The notes beneath the pieces were generated by a model. The model was not told the origin of the DNA and did not search any database. It worked only from the letters and a program-made list of their open reading frames with translations. Position numbers and translations under genes: made by a program. Of a stretch of DNA of 64,000 nucleotides, positions 1-11,500 are shown in pieces; within the stretch, counting starts at the first letter, position 1, and the number at the start of each line of letters is the position of its first letter. Source of the stretch: Ooceraea biroi (Eukaryota > Arthropoda > Insecta > Hymenoptera > Formicidae). The DNA is taken from positions 10,912,833 through 10,976,832 of the forward strand of contig NC_039513.1 in assembly GCF_003672135.1 (NCBI RefSeq), given 5' to 3'.

Positions 1-1485
1 AAGGGAATTCATTTGTCGGGTACATTTCTCTTGGACATTACGGTGGCACATGGAAGAAAAATCGAGGCTAACGGTAAGACCTCGATTCGATAGCTATTTT
101 GAAATATATTACCGTACTGGGAATGTTATTAAGTCGCGATGAGATTCACGGTTGGCAAGAAAGTGAAACATCTGGCCCAATCACTAATGATAAAATTGAA
201 TGCTCATTATAAAACGTAAGTGTTCACTCGGTGATTGCGACGAAGTAGCGAAAAGTTTTCGCTACTTTGTCGTAACGACTATTAATCTCATCAGGAACGC
301 CTTCCTTTCATTCGTATTAAAATTTTAATTACGCAAATGAATATAATGCCTTTATCAAACTTCTCGTAATAACTTATCCAATTCTTAATAAGCAAATTTT
401 AAGTAAATTTCAAGTAAATTTAATTGAACAAATTAAATTACGGTCGCAATCGGTGAAACTTTACTCTACACTGTTTCATGCTACTAAGACATTATGAACG
501 ACCAATTAACAAGTAAATTAACAAACAAAATTTGTCGTGCTCACGATCATTTCGAGAGAAGGCCGTATTGAACGCGGCGCGCGATCGACGAATCGAACGA
601 AGAGAACTCAGATACTGGTTTCGCCGTCGCTAATTACACGGCATTACACTCGCGGTAATTGCCAGCTATTTAACGCACCGGAGAGTCGAACTTTTACTAG
701 AAGCCTCGCGCTTTCCGTAGCTATAGCTATCGCAATAGCGAAGAGCAGCTATCATTGCGCGGCTTGGATGCAACTACGCAACGTCGAGCTGCTATGCAAC
801 CCGCGAGCAATTATTAAAGATACAGCATTAACAAAAATACACAATTAAGCAAACTGCCGTCTTAATTGTCTCGAGGTGTAAAACGTTTCGAGAAACGTTG
901 CTCGTCGGCGGTTCACTGTGACGGATGATATCTACAGGAATCGTCGTGATTTATCTCGGAGATCGCTTGACGTTACGCAAAGAACGAAGAGAGTGTATCG
1001 GATTAGAGAGCCCGAAGCTCTCCATTTCGATATATCAATGTTGCTCACAATGTTACAATAAATGCTGCAGTTATTAAGATATTAATAATTCTAATTACAA
1101 CGTTTCTCCACGTGTGCATCTAGTCAGTCTGGATATCCCTATTTATGTTTTTGGTGAAGGGGAAAGTTTCCCTCTCGTACTCCTTCCTTTCGAGACTTAG
1201 ACTCAAACGCGGATAACACGTGGCGAGCGAGAGAATCGCCGAAAGGGAGGCAAGGGATTTATAAATCCGTCAGCGTGTAACGCCGCGGGCGCTATCGCCG
1301 CAGAAATAAACGTATAAATTCTTTCAGCGAAAGTTACACACATTTCTCCCGGCGACCCGGCAGGCCAAAGAAAGAAAGTAGCAAGAAGAAGTAGCGGGGT
1401 TCCACTTTTCCGGCCACTGCGTACGTGCCGAATGTTACGAACGTGCGTTTCTCATCCCTTCTTTTCCCCTGTTTCTTTTTCGCAG
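1..1485. other. Upstream noncoding region / otopetrin intron
   Basis: No exon could be supported here. The first visible otopetrin exon begins right after a pyrimidine-rich acceptor ending at 1485 and starts in mid-codon, so the preceding coding exon is outside the window or too short to recognise. The stretch is AT-rich with a GC-rich part near 1200-1320. No open frame has homology I recognise; the open stretch at 537-848 has no ATG at its start and an unremarkable composition. Confidence 0.5.
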
Positions 1486-4400
1486 CGAGCAATGAGCAGC
1501 ACGAGAAGGACAGCCTGAACGAGACCGGAAGTACAACGGGGGGCACCGTGGAGGGCGCGCCGGGTGGCGGCCCCAACAGGGGTGACAGGATCAAGGACAA
1601 GAACGACCAGGCGCACACCGCGCAGCCATCCACCTCGGCGGCGCCCGCGAGATCCTTGGTCTCCAGAATCCTGGCGAGGTCGCGGTCAACCGACGATTTG
1701 CTGGACCACTCAGAACCCTAGTAAGATCTTGAATTCTAATAGGATGTTGGTTTTCCTCGATTGTTCATCAAATTAATTTTGAGACGTAGGTAGTTGAAAT
1801 GTTAATCTTGTTAAATCAAAACTTAATTAAAAAGGGACTTTACATGGTATCTTGCCCGAAGTCTAAATATTTCAAGATTGAAATATTTGAAGCATTAAAC
1901 CACGCATGTGTTCACCATGTAAGTAAACCTCTAATCCAAGGCTATCGAAGAAAGTCCAATTAGGCTAACGTTAACGTTCTCTGAATAATTCTGATGTATT
2001 TGAGAAATCTCCAAGTTCTGTTACTCTGTTGCAGTTCACAGTTATGGGTGGTCCTATCGAATGTATACGGCGAGCTGATCGTCGTTTTAACGTTGGCGGT
2101 GTGCCTAGCCGAAGTCATGGACACACCCGTGCCGCTAATGAGCTTGCAAGTGAGTAATCCGAGTAAATCGCTCAGCTGAATGCTCTATAAATCAATCATT
2201 TTATCGCGGATTCACCGGGAAAGCGAGGACAGCGCGCGCAACGCGTCGAAGTCTCGAAAGTAACGCCGCGCTGTCGGACTTGAGATTATCGTACCGTTAC
2301 TTCACACAACCCGGGGAAAGTACACGTGTACACGAGGCAATCGGTCGACCTTGAACCAGAAACTCGGGATGGAACCCTCCGAAGACAGTCGCTAAGATAC
2401 TGCCACGATGACTGTTTGATCTATAGATCTCTGTAGATCTTTCGGTAAAATGTAACAAAGCTGTTTTGCAAGTTAAAAATGTTGCATAAAATGTGTCCAT
2501 ATTTGATTTCAAGAAATATATTTAATAAAGTGATATTAGTCGATATCTTTGAGAGTAACGCGACAAAATTTCGAATTCGTCATAATTATACTAATCATAC
2601 GAATTGCACTCTTACTAGCTTTGTTGATAACGAAAATAGCAATCCTCAACCTCCACAATTACAACTTTGAGCAGTCACATCCTTGATCTAATCTGACATT
2701 TTTAACGCAAGAAATGGAGCACACAATTTCGAATTACCTACTAAGAACATCATCAACATCGAAATTAAAAAAAAAATAACGTATAACGTATCATCGATCA
2801 GAATCGTGTCGAGTTTCCCGTGCTGCAAGGAATTCATGATTACGATCGCGCGCAAAATTATGAGGCGCCTCCACTCGTAAATTACAGCTCAGGAAGCCGA
2901 GTAGACGTAACCGCGTCCTCGCGGACAATCTTTGGGAACTGGATTACCATCTTATCAATATAATAACCGTTTCCGCGCACGGTCCTGGTTCAGGGACACG
3001 TCCCAGATTACCAATCCGAATACATCGAGCGCGGAAGAGTCGCTCTCGTAACTCGATGCGGCCTTTCAGGGCATCTTCCTCATGTATCTGTACGTGGGCA
3101 GCATCGCCGTCATTATCGGCATCTACATATGGGTACTGGTCGACAGCTGCAGCAGCCTAAACCGCGCCGGTAATGGACTCGGCGACGCGGAACTCGGCGG
3201 CGCGTCGCTCACCAGATTCGGCTCGTTAAAACGAGCGCACATCTCCAGGGCCAGGACTGCCCCGACCAGTTTTTACATACGCGTCGGTGCACTCTGTAAG
3301 TGTTCGTAAAATAAGATGAAGGGTTTGTTTTATCTGAGAAACGTGAGCGATATTTGATTCGAACAACTGTTTACCTCAAATTGTACGAAGTGAAAATTGC
3401 AAGCAATCGCTGCAAAGATTGTGAATCTCCGAAATAATGTAAGCTGCGAAACTTTCAGTGTGGATTGACCGTTTCGATGGTTGAATTTTGTTAATTGTTA
3501 TACGCGACTTTCAGTGTTCGGCCTGGCGACGCTGGTCTTCAACGGTCTGGAGATGGCGATGCACTCGATGATGCAGGGCGCCGAGTGCTTGACCGATGTT
3601 GTCTTCGTGCATCCGGTGCTGCATGGTCTGTTCACCTTCTTGCAGATGCACTTTCTCTTCGTAAACTCCCAGGCAAGCGTCAGTCTTACGTTAATTGCAT
3701 TATATCGAGTCTCGCGTACGTCGTCAGACAATGCGTACACGCGTTTCTTCGTTGCGCTTTGATGCGTCGACGATTATGTATCACTATGTGTGCCAGAATA
3801 GTGGATTCTGGCTCGTAAAGAACAGTTTCATGAGCTCCATTTAAAGCCGAGCGAAACTTAGAAGATATACAGTCATTGTGATTCCTAAAATAAGAAAAAG
3901 GGGACGTCCATTTTCGAATTTGCATTTTTCGTTTTTACAGGTTCTCGTAGAGCGTTTTGGTTTAGCAGCCAGATTCGGCTTCACACACTTGGCAGCCACA
4001 AATGTCGCAGTCTGGGCACGTCTAGTGATCTGGGATTCCGCGCAAGAGTGGACCTATTTCGTGCACCTGGCGCAACACGAGCAGCAAACGTCCGTATCTC
4101 CTCTGAACCTTCGAGGATTCCCCGGATCTCTGACGAGACAGTCGCGGGATCTTATCGGTACGCATCAGTGCTTCGACATCAATAAAGAAATGGTTTAAAA
4201 CCAAACCCTTTATTTCAGAGCATTCAACAACGAAAGACAGCTCGTTCAAGCCCTATCAACCAGTCTCGAATGAGCAGATCTCGCAAGTGATCGCATTGCA
4301 GGAATGTTTGAACACTAACACGTTGGGACAGTTGTGGACATCGAGCATGCCCTTCTTGTATCCCTTTATTGTACAATTTAGGTACGTTTTATTACTTATC

Positions 4401-5449
4401 TATCAGTTTTCTAAATGTTTAATGCGCTTTGAAACTTTTACTAGCTCTTCTCCCCGCATTGTCGATTAGCTTTTATAATTTCACAAATTATATATTTTCA
4501 ATTTACGAAATTTCCGATTTGTAATTTCCATTATCAATTTTCAAATAATTTTCCATTCTGTGCTAGCAACGCAGTTCCTTCTCACGTATTTTATCGTTTT
4601 CTATCAACTTTCAGTCTGATCGCTGCGGCGGTGACTTTCGTGATGGGCCAGAACGTCGGTCGGAATCGGCTGACGAAGCAAAAGTTCCATAGCAGTAAGG
4701 ATCTGACCAATCACACTCGGATAGGCTGCGACGGTTCCAGCAAGGGTCTTTTTCTTGGCATTCTTTGCATGGTCGCCGGCATTGTGGTGATTCTCATCTT
4801 CCTCGTGGTGCGGGAGGACGAGAACTTTCCCTCCGCCACGCTGTCCTGGCTCACCTGCGGCACTCTGATCGGCATACTCACTCTCAGCAGTCTGATGACC
4901 GCCAGCGGCCTCGTGCAGGTGCGCCAGATCTCGGTGGTGTCGCGAGCGCCGGCCGCCCTGGACACCCTTCTGTCGAACGTGTCCCTTTTCGGCGTGCAGC
5001 TCTACTCCGTGTTCACGATCGTGGTGTGCGCGTGCTCGCTCGCCATGTCGGACCACGAAGAGACCGAGGACACGTGGGCACGCCACATAATGCTGTTGTC
5101 CACGTCGATCCTGCAGCTGGTGCAGTGTTTCGCGCAGAGCACGCTAATCGCCGAGACGTCACGACGCACATGCATCACACGCTTCCAGATGCTAGCGAAG
5201 CCTGGCCGTCAAGTGATTACCTTCCTGCTCTTCAGCAACGCTGTGCTGTGGGCGTTCGACACCGTGATCACGCAGAACTGGCTCTCGCAGGAGCTGCAAC
5301 TGCGCTTCTTCGGAGTGCTTGCCTGGGGAGTGCTGTCCAGGATCGGCCTGCCACTGCTGATCTTCTACAGATTCCACAGCTGCGTTCTGCTGCTAGAGGC
5401 CTGGAACAAGTGTTACCGAACGCCACGAGGCGAACATCCTCTCAACTGA
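1486..5449 (+). CDS. Otop: Otopetrin-family proton channel (5' partial)
   Basis: Otopetrins are proton-selective channels with 12 membrane helices, used in acid sensing and pH control at the plasma membrane. Exons read as 1486-1720, 2035-2149, 3070-3295, 3515-3672, 3941-4157, 4219-4381 and 4615-5449. Splice phases agree throughout and give 648 codons before TGA at 5447. The first exon is a polar cytosolic N-terminus ending near RSRSTDDLLDHSEP. The helices follow, with family-like segments such as NVYGELIVVLTLAVCLAEV (exon 2), FGLATLVFNGLEMAMHSM (exon 4) and the hydrophobic block of exon 7, ending FYRFHSCVLLLEAWNKCYR. The intron after 3672 uses a GC donor. The gene lacks its 5' end: exon 1486 starts with two bases of a split codon and has no in-frame ATG. 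The intron 2150-3069 holds nothing recognisable. Which otopetrin paralogue this is cannot be decided. A longer isoform using 5541-6066 is possible. Confidence 0.93.
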
Positions 5450-5540
5450 CAACGCGGAATCTCACGCAGACCTTTGTGCAGGTTCGTTGGAACGATATCT
5501 TGTATGAATATCACTTCACTCATCAAATATGCGATTTCAG

Positions 5541-6066
5541 ACTGCGTTCCGGCTCGCGAGACCGTCGCCGTTTTGCGAGGGATCGTCTTGGGAGGCTTCT
5601 GGAGCCGGCGACGGACAGCGGATACGCTTACAAGCGCCTGCTCTATCCGAACTCGTTGTCGCTGGACGCGGTGCACCTTCTGCCCTACGTGGACAGCGCG
5701 AGCTGGCTGTATCTAGACCCGAATCCTGTGTTTCCTATATGCCTGCCGAGTGCTGTGGAGTGCGATGCGCCGTGCGAGCACCATCACCATCATCATCGCC
5801 ATCGCCATCATCACCATCACCGTCAGCGCAATCATCAGGGAAGACACCGTCGGGTGCTCAGCGACCCTGGAGGATGGAATGCCATCACTCGGACGGGCGC
5901 GACGCGACACCGAAGAGTATTCAGCAGCGCCGACCTGATGCGAGCATCAATAGACGAAGCCAATGAAGAAGACCCGTCGCCCGAGGAGGAGGAGACAAGA
6001 GCGTCGACCTTCAGGAAAGTGCCATGGCACCCTAATTTGCACATGCTCAAGATCAGGAGAACGTGA
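5541..6066 (+). CDS. Candidate alternative last exon of otopetrin, His-rich tail
   Basis: Directly after the otopetrin stop, a different frame stays open to TGA at 6064 and looks coding, for example RLLYPNSLSLDAVHLLPYVD and a C-terminus ending WHPNLHMLKIRRT. A GT at 5410 and the AG at 5540 are phase-compatible. Splicing 5409 to 5541 keeps the Lys of the WNK motif and skips the stop at 5447, giving 810 codons in the window instead of 648. The tail carries 12 His and 2 Arg in 14 codons at 5779-5820, then a Glu-rich stretch. As otopetrin ends are cytosolic, this would be an intracellular tail. Weak points are the poor donor (CAA/GTGTTA) and loss of the CYRT residues next to the last helix. It could instead be 3' UTR. 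Confidence 0.5.
5779..5820 (+). repeat. CAT/CAC repeat encoding a His tract
   Basis: Fourteen codons of mixed CAC and CAT with two CGC give HHHHHHRHRHHHHH in the frame of the candidate otopetrin tail. The other two frames give Ser/Pro-rich and Ile/Thr-rich strings, so the repeat alone does not prove which frame is used. Confidence 0.8.
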
Positions 6067-6621
6067 ACGCTACGCTGCGATGTCGCAAAGAAGAGTGAGG
6101 AAAGCGAGTGCCTCGAAGTATACGAGAGCTTGAAGGAAGTCCTGAACGGATTTGAAGAAGGTTTTTGCGCTTCCAGGCATTTCTTGCGTTATTCGGGATT
6201 GAATTGTCGTGGATTGGAGGGGCAAATGGACGAGTATCGATTCGATGCGAGTGTCATCTAGTAAAACATTTTCCCTGAATAAGAAATTACAATTTAATCA
6301 AGGTCCTCACTATCGTACAAACATCGTACAAACATCGTACAAACATGACATCCTGCGTCGTTCGTTTGCCTCTGCAATAACTTTGATGGAAAACCGCAGA
6401 AGACTCCACACGATCTGGACTCACGCTTATGAGTGACTCGTACTTTGACGTCGACGAGGCGATCGCACACGACTCTTTTCGTGTCTGAAGCGAAACGCTC
6501 TTCCACGACTGACTGTCTCCGAGTGCGATATACCGTACCGTTTATTCGGTTTCACGTGCAATATTTCTAGTTCTAAGTGTCCAAAACTGTCGTTATAGTG
6601 TACAAAAATGATTGTAAACCA

Positions 6622-6663
<42 letters not shown>

Positions 6664-8554
6664 AATAACGACAACGATGATAGATTCTGTCGTGTCTGTC
6701 GTGAGAGCCATCGGGATTGCATCGCGTTCGTGAGAATGATAGGCAATGCAATGCTCTGTATTCTTAATAATTAACGAAGCAAAGAGAAAGAGAGAAAGCT
6801 GTAATTATTGTAACTCGCGGACGTATATTTTTGTATATATTTATTGCAAACATTTTATATACGGATCTAACAGGATCACACACGCAACAAGAATCCTCTC
6901 GGTGGAACTCCGTTTATTGGAATAATCAGAACTCTCTACTTATCGTATGTATTCTAAAAGATAAAGTCCTTATCACCTTTACATGTTACTGCGAATAACA
7001 TGTATATAATCAGAGTTACATAAGTATATGTAGTAGTCTTACCTACATCAATCTATCGATCTCGAATATACAGCTCTAATCATTTCCGAAGAGAATTAAC
7101 ATCTATTCGATTCACTATTAACGGCTTGCGAAATTTTATTGTTATTAGTAGACACACGATCGGTGTTCATTAATCGTTAATCGCTTAATTTTGGTTTAGT
7201 GTTTTTTGGTTTAACACCAGAGTCTTAAAATTATAAATTCCTAATGTTACTTGTAAATCGACGACTATCTTCGCGTTTTGCTTATTAATGTAAAATAAAG
7301 AGTTACATACTTAATAATCATCGTATGTAATACAAGATTTCCGCCGTAAAAATTATTTATGGAGCTTGAAGAATGATTCTGATAAATGGAATTCTGCTAC
7401 TGAGATTTCTTTTAGAACATTAGATCGCATTATTTGGATACCTTAGAAGTACTCAACGTGGCAGTTTATACCTGTTTTGCATACGAGGCACCGTTGCTTC
7501 ATGTCCGGTGTATTGTTTGATTTTACCAACGTATGATTGCATTGCACCTCTTGAACAAACCGCTCAATGAAAGGTAGCAAGGCAGTGCCGATTTCGTTCT
7601 CTCTCATTAACAATGCGCGGAGATGTTAATCGTCTAATAATAATCGTAAATTTCCTCTCATTTGATAAATTTTTTATTTCCCAAATTATTTATATAAGAA
7701 ATTGCTTACTCGTGTCGCGTAATTAACGGCTGCGATCTTAATTATGGCACTGATACGTGAACGATAAGCAAACTGAGCAAAAATAAAATATCGATGATCA
7801 ACTTGAAGCTAATTGAGAAATTTTAAATGTCGAGAAGTTAGAGATACTTACTGTCGTGTCGATCTTGCAAGTCAAACACGTTTAATTGCATGTAACGTTA
7901 CTTTAGAAACACATCTGTTCAAGGATCTATTGAATATAAACAGAGTACGATCAATGGGGGCATTAGGTAATGAAACGTAACGCACATGCACAACGAAATT
8001 CGTCTTCTTAGAAAACAAAAAGTTCTGTAATGTATTAACAAACTATATTGATCCACAATAAAAGTTCTTCTGAAGATACAGACATATCACTGATGCATGC
8101 CACGTATATATATCTGGTTTTACATACATACTCCTCAATGTATATAGCAAGAGATATAAACAATGACTTTCCTTTAATTCATTAAAGGCGCTCGTCTGGA
8201 ACCAAGACTTGACGTGAGAAACTTAACGCAAATTCTTTGTTGATTCTAAAATGCGCCAGTTTCTAACTTAAAAATGTTTAAGTCGAACTTTTGCAGACAA
8301 ATAATATAGAGCGAAGACAAAGTATTAGCAAGAATCAACAGGAATTTTAAGAGTCTGTGGACACACTTTAGAATCAACACTCCGTATCATCGCTTTTTTA
8401 CCTTATTAGTTCTTTTGGAAAGAACGCGTTATTCTTTTTAGCGCAACCCATTGCAATGTAGAAAAAAAAGCGAATTAACACTTAATAAGTCAATTAATCA
8501 AGACACGGAGAGTTGTTCTGCGAAATCACACGAATCGCCGTGGCGTGTTCGCAA
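6067..8554. other. Convergent 3' regions of otopetrin (+) and HIP (-)
   Basis: No coding exon is seen. An AATAAA at 7294-7299 on + is a reasonable otopetrin polyadenylation signal. On -, TTTATT at 7673-7678 (AATAAA in HIP sense) could serve HIP. The region also has three 11-bp direct repeats (ATCGTACAAAC) at about 6312-6344. The two genes converge, so their UTRs may lie close together or overlap. Transcript ends are inferred only from these hexamers. Confidence 0.5.
6621..6663 (+). repeat. (GAC)14 trinucleotide microsatellite
   Basis: About 14 uninterrupted GAC units, followed by degenerate AAC/GAC units. It lies in the presumed otopetrin 3' UTR. The poly-Asp reading it makes in one frame has no protein context and is not taken as a gene. 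Confidence 0.9.
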
Positions 8555-11500
8555 TTAGTCAAGACCAACGTCGTCCTTAGGAGTCGGTTTCGGAGGATTG
8601 GGATGTCCCATCCCGGCGCCAGGGAAACCAGGCATGCCGCCCGGCATGCCAGCAGCACCGCCGAATTTCGAGGCCATTTTGTTGATGAGAGCCATTATTT
8701 TGGGATTATTCTGATATTTGAGAACGTTCATTGGGTTCGCGGAGATATCCTTGAATGCCTCGGCAACTTCCGCATCCTGCAAATTCAGAAAGACAGAGTG
8801 ATCGTGTCGTGTCGCGAAAGACTTACAAATATTATAATATAATCAATAATAATTTTCAATAATAAATTCTTATAAATTTATTTCGTAAGGACAAATTTAT
8901 TAATGCATGATCATCAACATATTCTATATTTTTATCCATGACGTATTTATTCAAATAGAAATGCGAACGAGAATTAAGTACTCTTAACTTACTGGGCACT
9001 ACGATTTTCTCGTCCACTTACCTGGAAAGCTTGAAGAACGTCGGGATCTTTGAGGAATTGGTAGAAATCTCCCGTGCCGGGAGACGCGTTATCCGCGTCC
9101 GTCTGAGAAGTTCGCGTGTTCTCCTCGCGAGCTTTGGCGGCTTCACGCGCTTTTCGTAATCTTTCCTGCCTCTCGCGTTCCACTTTCTCCTGCCTCTTTC
9201 GTTCCATCTTTCTCTTATGCTCCTCTAGTTTTCGCGCCTAGTTATCAATGGTCCAACAATTATTTCATTCTCTTTCCAAGATTATATTTACAATTAGAAT
9301 CCAATTATAAGATCTTTACAATTAGAATAGCACAACACACACATACATCACAAATTAAAAAGATTTTATTTGCACATTTACACACGCAGGCATCTAAGGA
9401 CAGTCCAATACATGTCGGAGAGATGCAACATTGACATAGAAAAGTTACGCGTAAAAGAGATAGCATGCTCCAAAACCAGCGGCTGCAAGTTAAGCATGGG
9501 AGGTGGGATGCAAAATCTGAACTTGATGTGATAAAGCACGCAAGATTTGATCTAAACATAGGTATAAGTAAATAGGGCATCCTCTCTCGCGATCGCCACG
9601 AGAAAGAGTGACCCATCGTGCGTCTTTTAGGAATGCGTCCAAATCTTAAATTATAATGACGTGGAACATGCCTGGTCGAGGTATACATATTGTGAACGCA
9701 CACAATTAACGAGCTTATTATAGAACGGCGAAGCCGCCCATTTAGACGCCAATACTTGTCGCACGTAATCCCGTTATCTAGGAAAAACGTCGTGGAGTAT
9801 CGTACGAGCCAATTTCACACGCGTCAAGCTGCGACGGATGCAAATTCAATTTCAAAAGTCATTAAAGCTCATTGCATAAAGGCGTAATTGCTAAATCATC
9901 GAGAATTAAATGAGCGTGCGGAATAAAATTGCACATAAGAACATTAAATTAGCTTTATAAATACGTGATGAGAAAGATTTCGCAAATAGGTCGAAATTTG
10001 TCTTAATAATATTTCTTGAAGTGTAAGACAGATTTACTTAAATCTTCATAATATTTACAAATGAAGATTAAAACTCTCTTGACAGAGAGAGAAACATTTC
10101 ATGCATAAAAAAGTCAATTCGCTTCCCCAGGTAAACAATAAGACGATAAATGACTGCGCGGGATGCCACAAACATCCCTTACTGAAAGAAGCAGGTACTT
10201 AGGAAGGTAATGGTCCGATTTCTTTGAAAAGCCTATTAATTAAATACGTCTTTCTGGGAGTTCCAGCAAAAAAGGAGAAAGACGTGGAGAGAGAAGGAGA
10301 GGACTTTTGCACGGCGGGCCACCTTATACGGGCGCGACCCGGGCTTCTAAATATAAAGGCGCCCGCGGTTCTGACGCTCCTCTGCGTCTGTGCAAATCTC
10401 ATCTCTTCGCCGTGCGCTACACCTCGGTTAGATGTCTTTACCAACGAAGCGGAATTCTCCCCATGCTCCATGTAATTGAACCAATACAAATATTTGCGTC
10501 GGAAACCAAATTATTAACCGTGTTGGTTACACCGTTCGTGTTCTACTTCTGTCTCCAACAAGAAGCATGCGGGATCGCACGTGTTAATTCGGTGTGTAGC
10601 TTTCATCGATATTTACACGGGTACGACTGTCTCTTAAAAATTGGAAAACTTTTTATGCAACGTCGTACAGTTATTTGATAAAATAACAAATAAGTTTACA
10701 ATTTAAACTTTCATCTACGATCAGTTAAAAGAAAGCTTTCTTTCTGAAAAGAGGAAGATAATATTGACTGATCGGCTATTAATGGCAAAGGTGAAATCAT
10801 CGATTAACGCTTTAGAATCCTAATAGCGAGTGAAATGGCGAGCTCGCGGTCCAAATGTTACATTGGCACTATTTCGATCCTCGCGGACCTCGTGCAGCCG
10901 CGTCAAACGGACGACCTTGATCTACGTCGCGCCTCCGTAATCATCGTAAAAATAAGAACCGCTCGTCGCTCGTTGTCGTAAGAGAAACCCCTCCTCACAT
11001 CCCCGTGACCCCAATCTCTACCTTCGTACGTCACAACCGAGCCGCGATCGGGAAACGGGCCTTCATCGGGACGCGATACCTCGTCAGCGGGGGTTTCGGG
11101 TCACAGAATCGCTGCACCGCCACGAAGCGCATCCAAGTAACGTCGAGGCGGGCGCACTCGACAACAGACAGCTCTCGCAATCGCTAATCGCGGCCGCTGC
11201 TGGCCGCGGCATTTGAACGACGCACTCGACACGGCGGTGCGTGTGAGTACGGTGGAGCGAGCACTTCCGCCAGAAGTTCCTCCACGTCGTCTCTGTGGCC
11301 GATGACCACGAGACCAACCGTTGGGTTGGGTCTGTGGAAAGCTGAACGAAGAAAAAAGCCGACGACCGCCGCGGTTGTCGCAGCCGCTGTTCCTATCCAC
11401 GGGATAAGAAGAAGAAGAAGAGGAAGAAGAAGACGGTAGAGGAGGAGAGGGGCGTTCTCGGAGTTTGGCGGTAGTGACAATGCCAGTGCCTCGCGGGCTA

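Noticed and set aside
537..848. 103-codon frame near the window start
   Set aside because: Does not start with ATG and has no family-like sequence.
4604..5086. Open frame on - and the frame-1 part of 4765-5540 on +
   Set aside because: Both are shadows of otopetrin exon 7, whose frame has the membrane helices and family motifs.
6577..6774. Small frame with a poly-Asp run
   Set aside because: It is produced by the (GAC)n microsatellite and has no ATG-supported protein context or homology.
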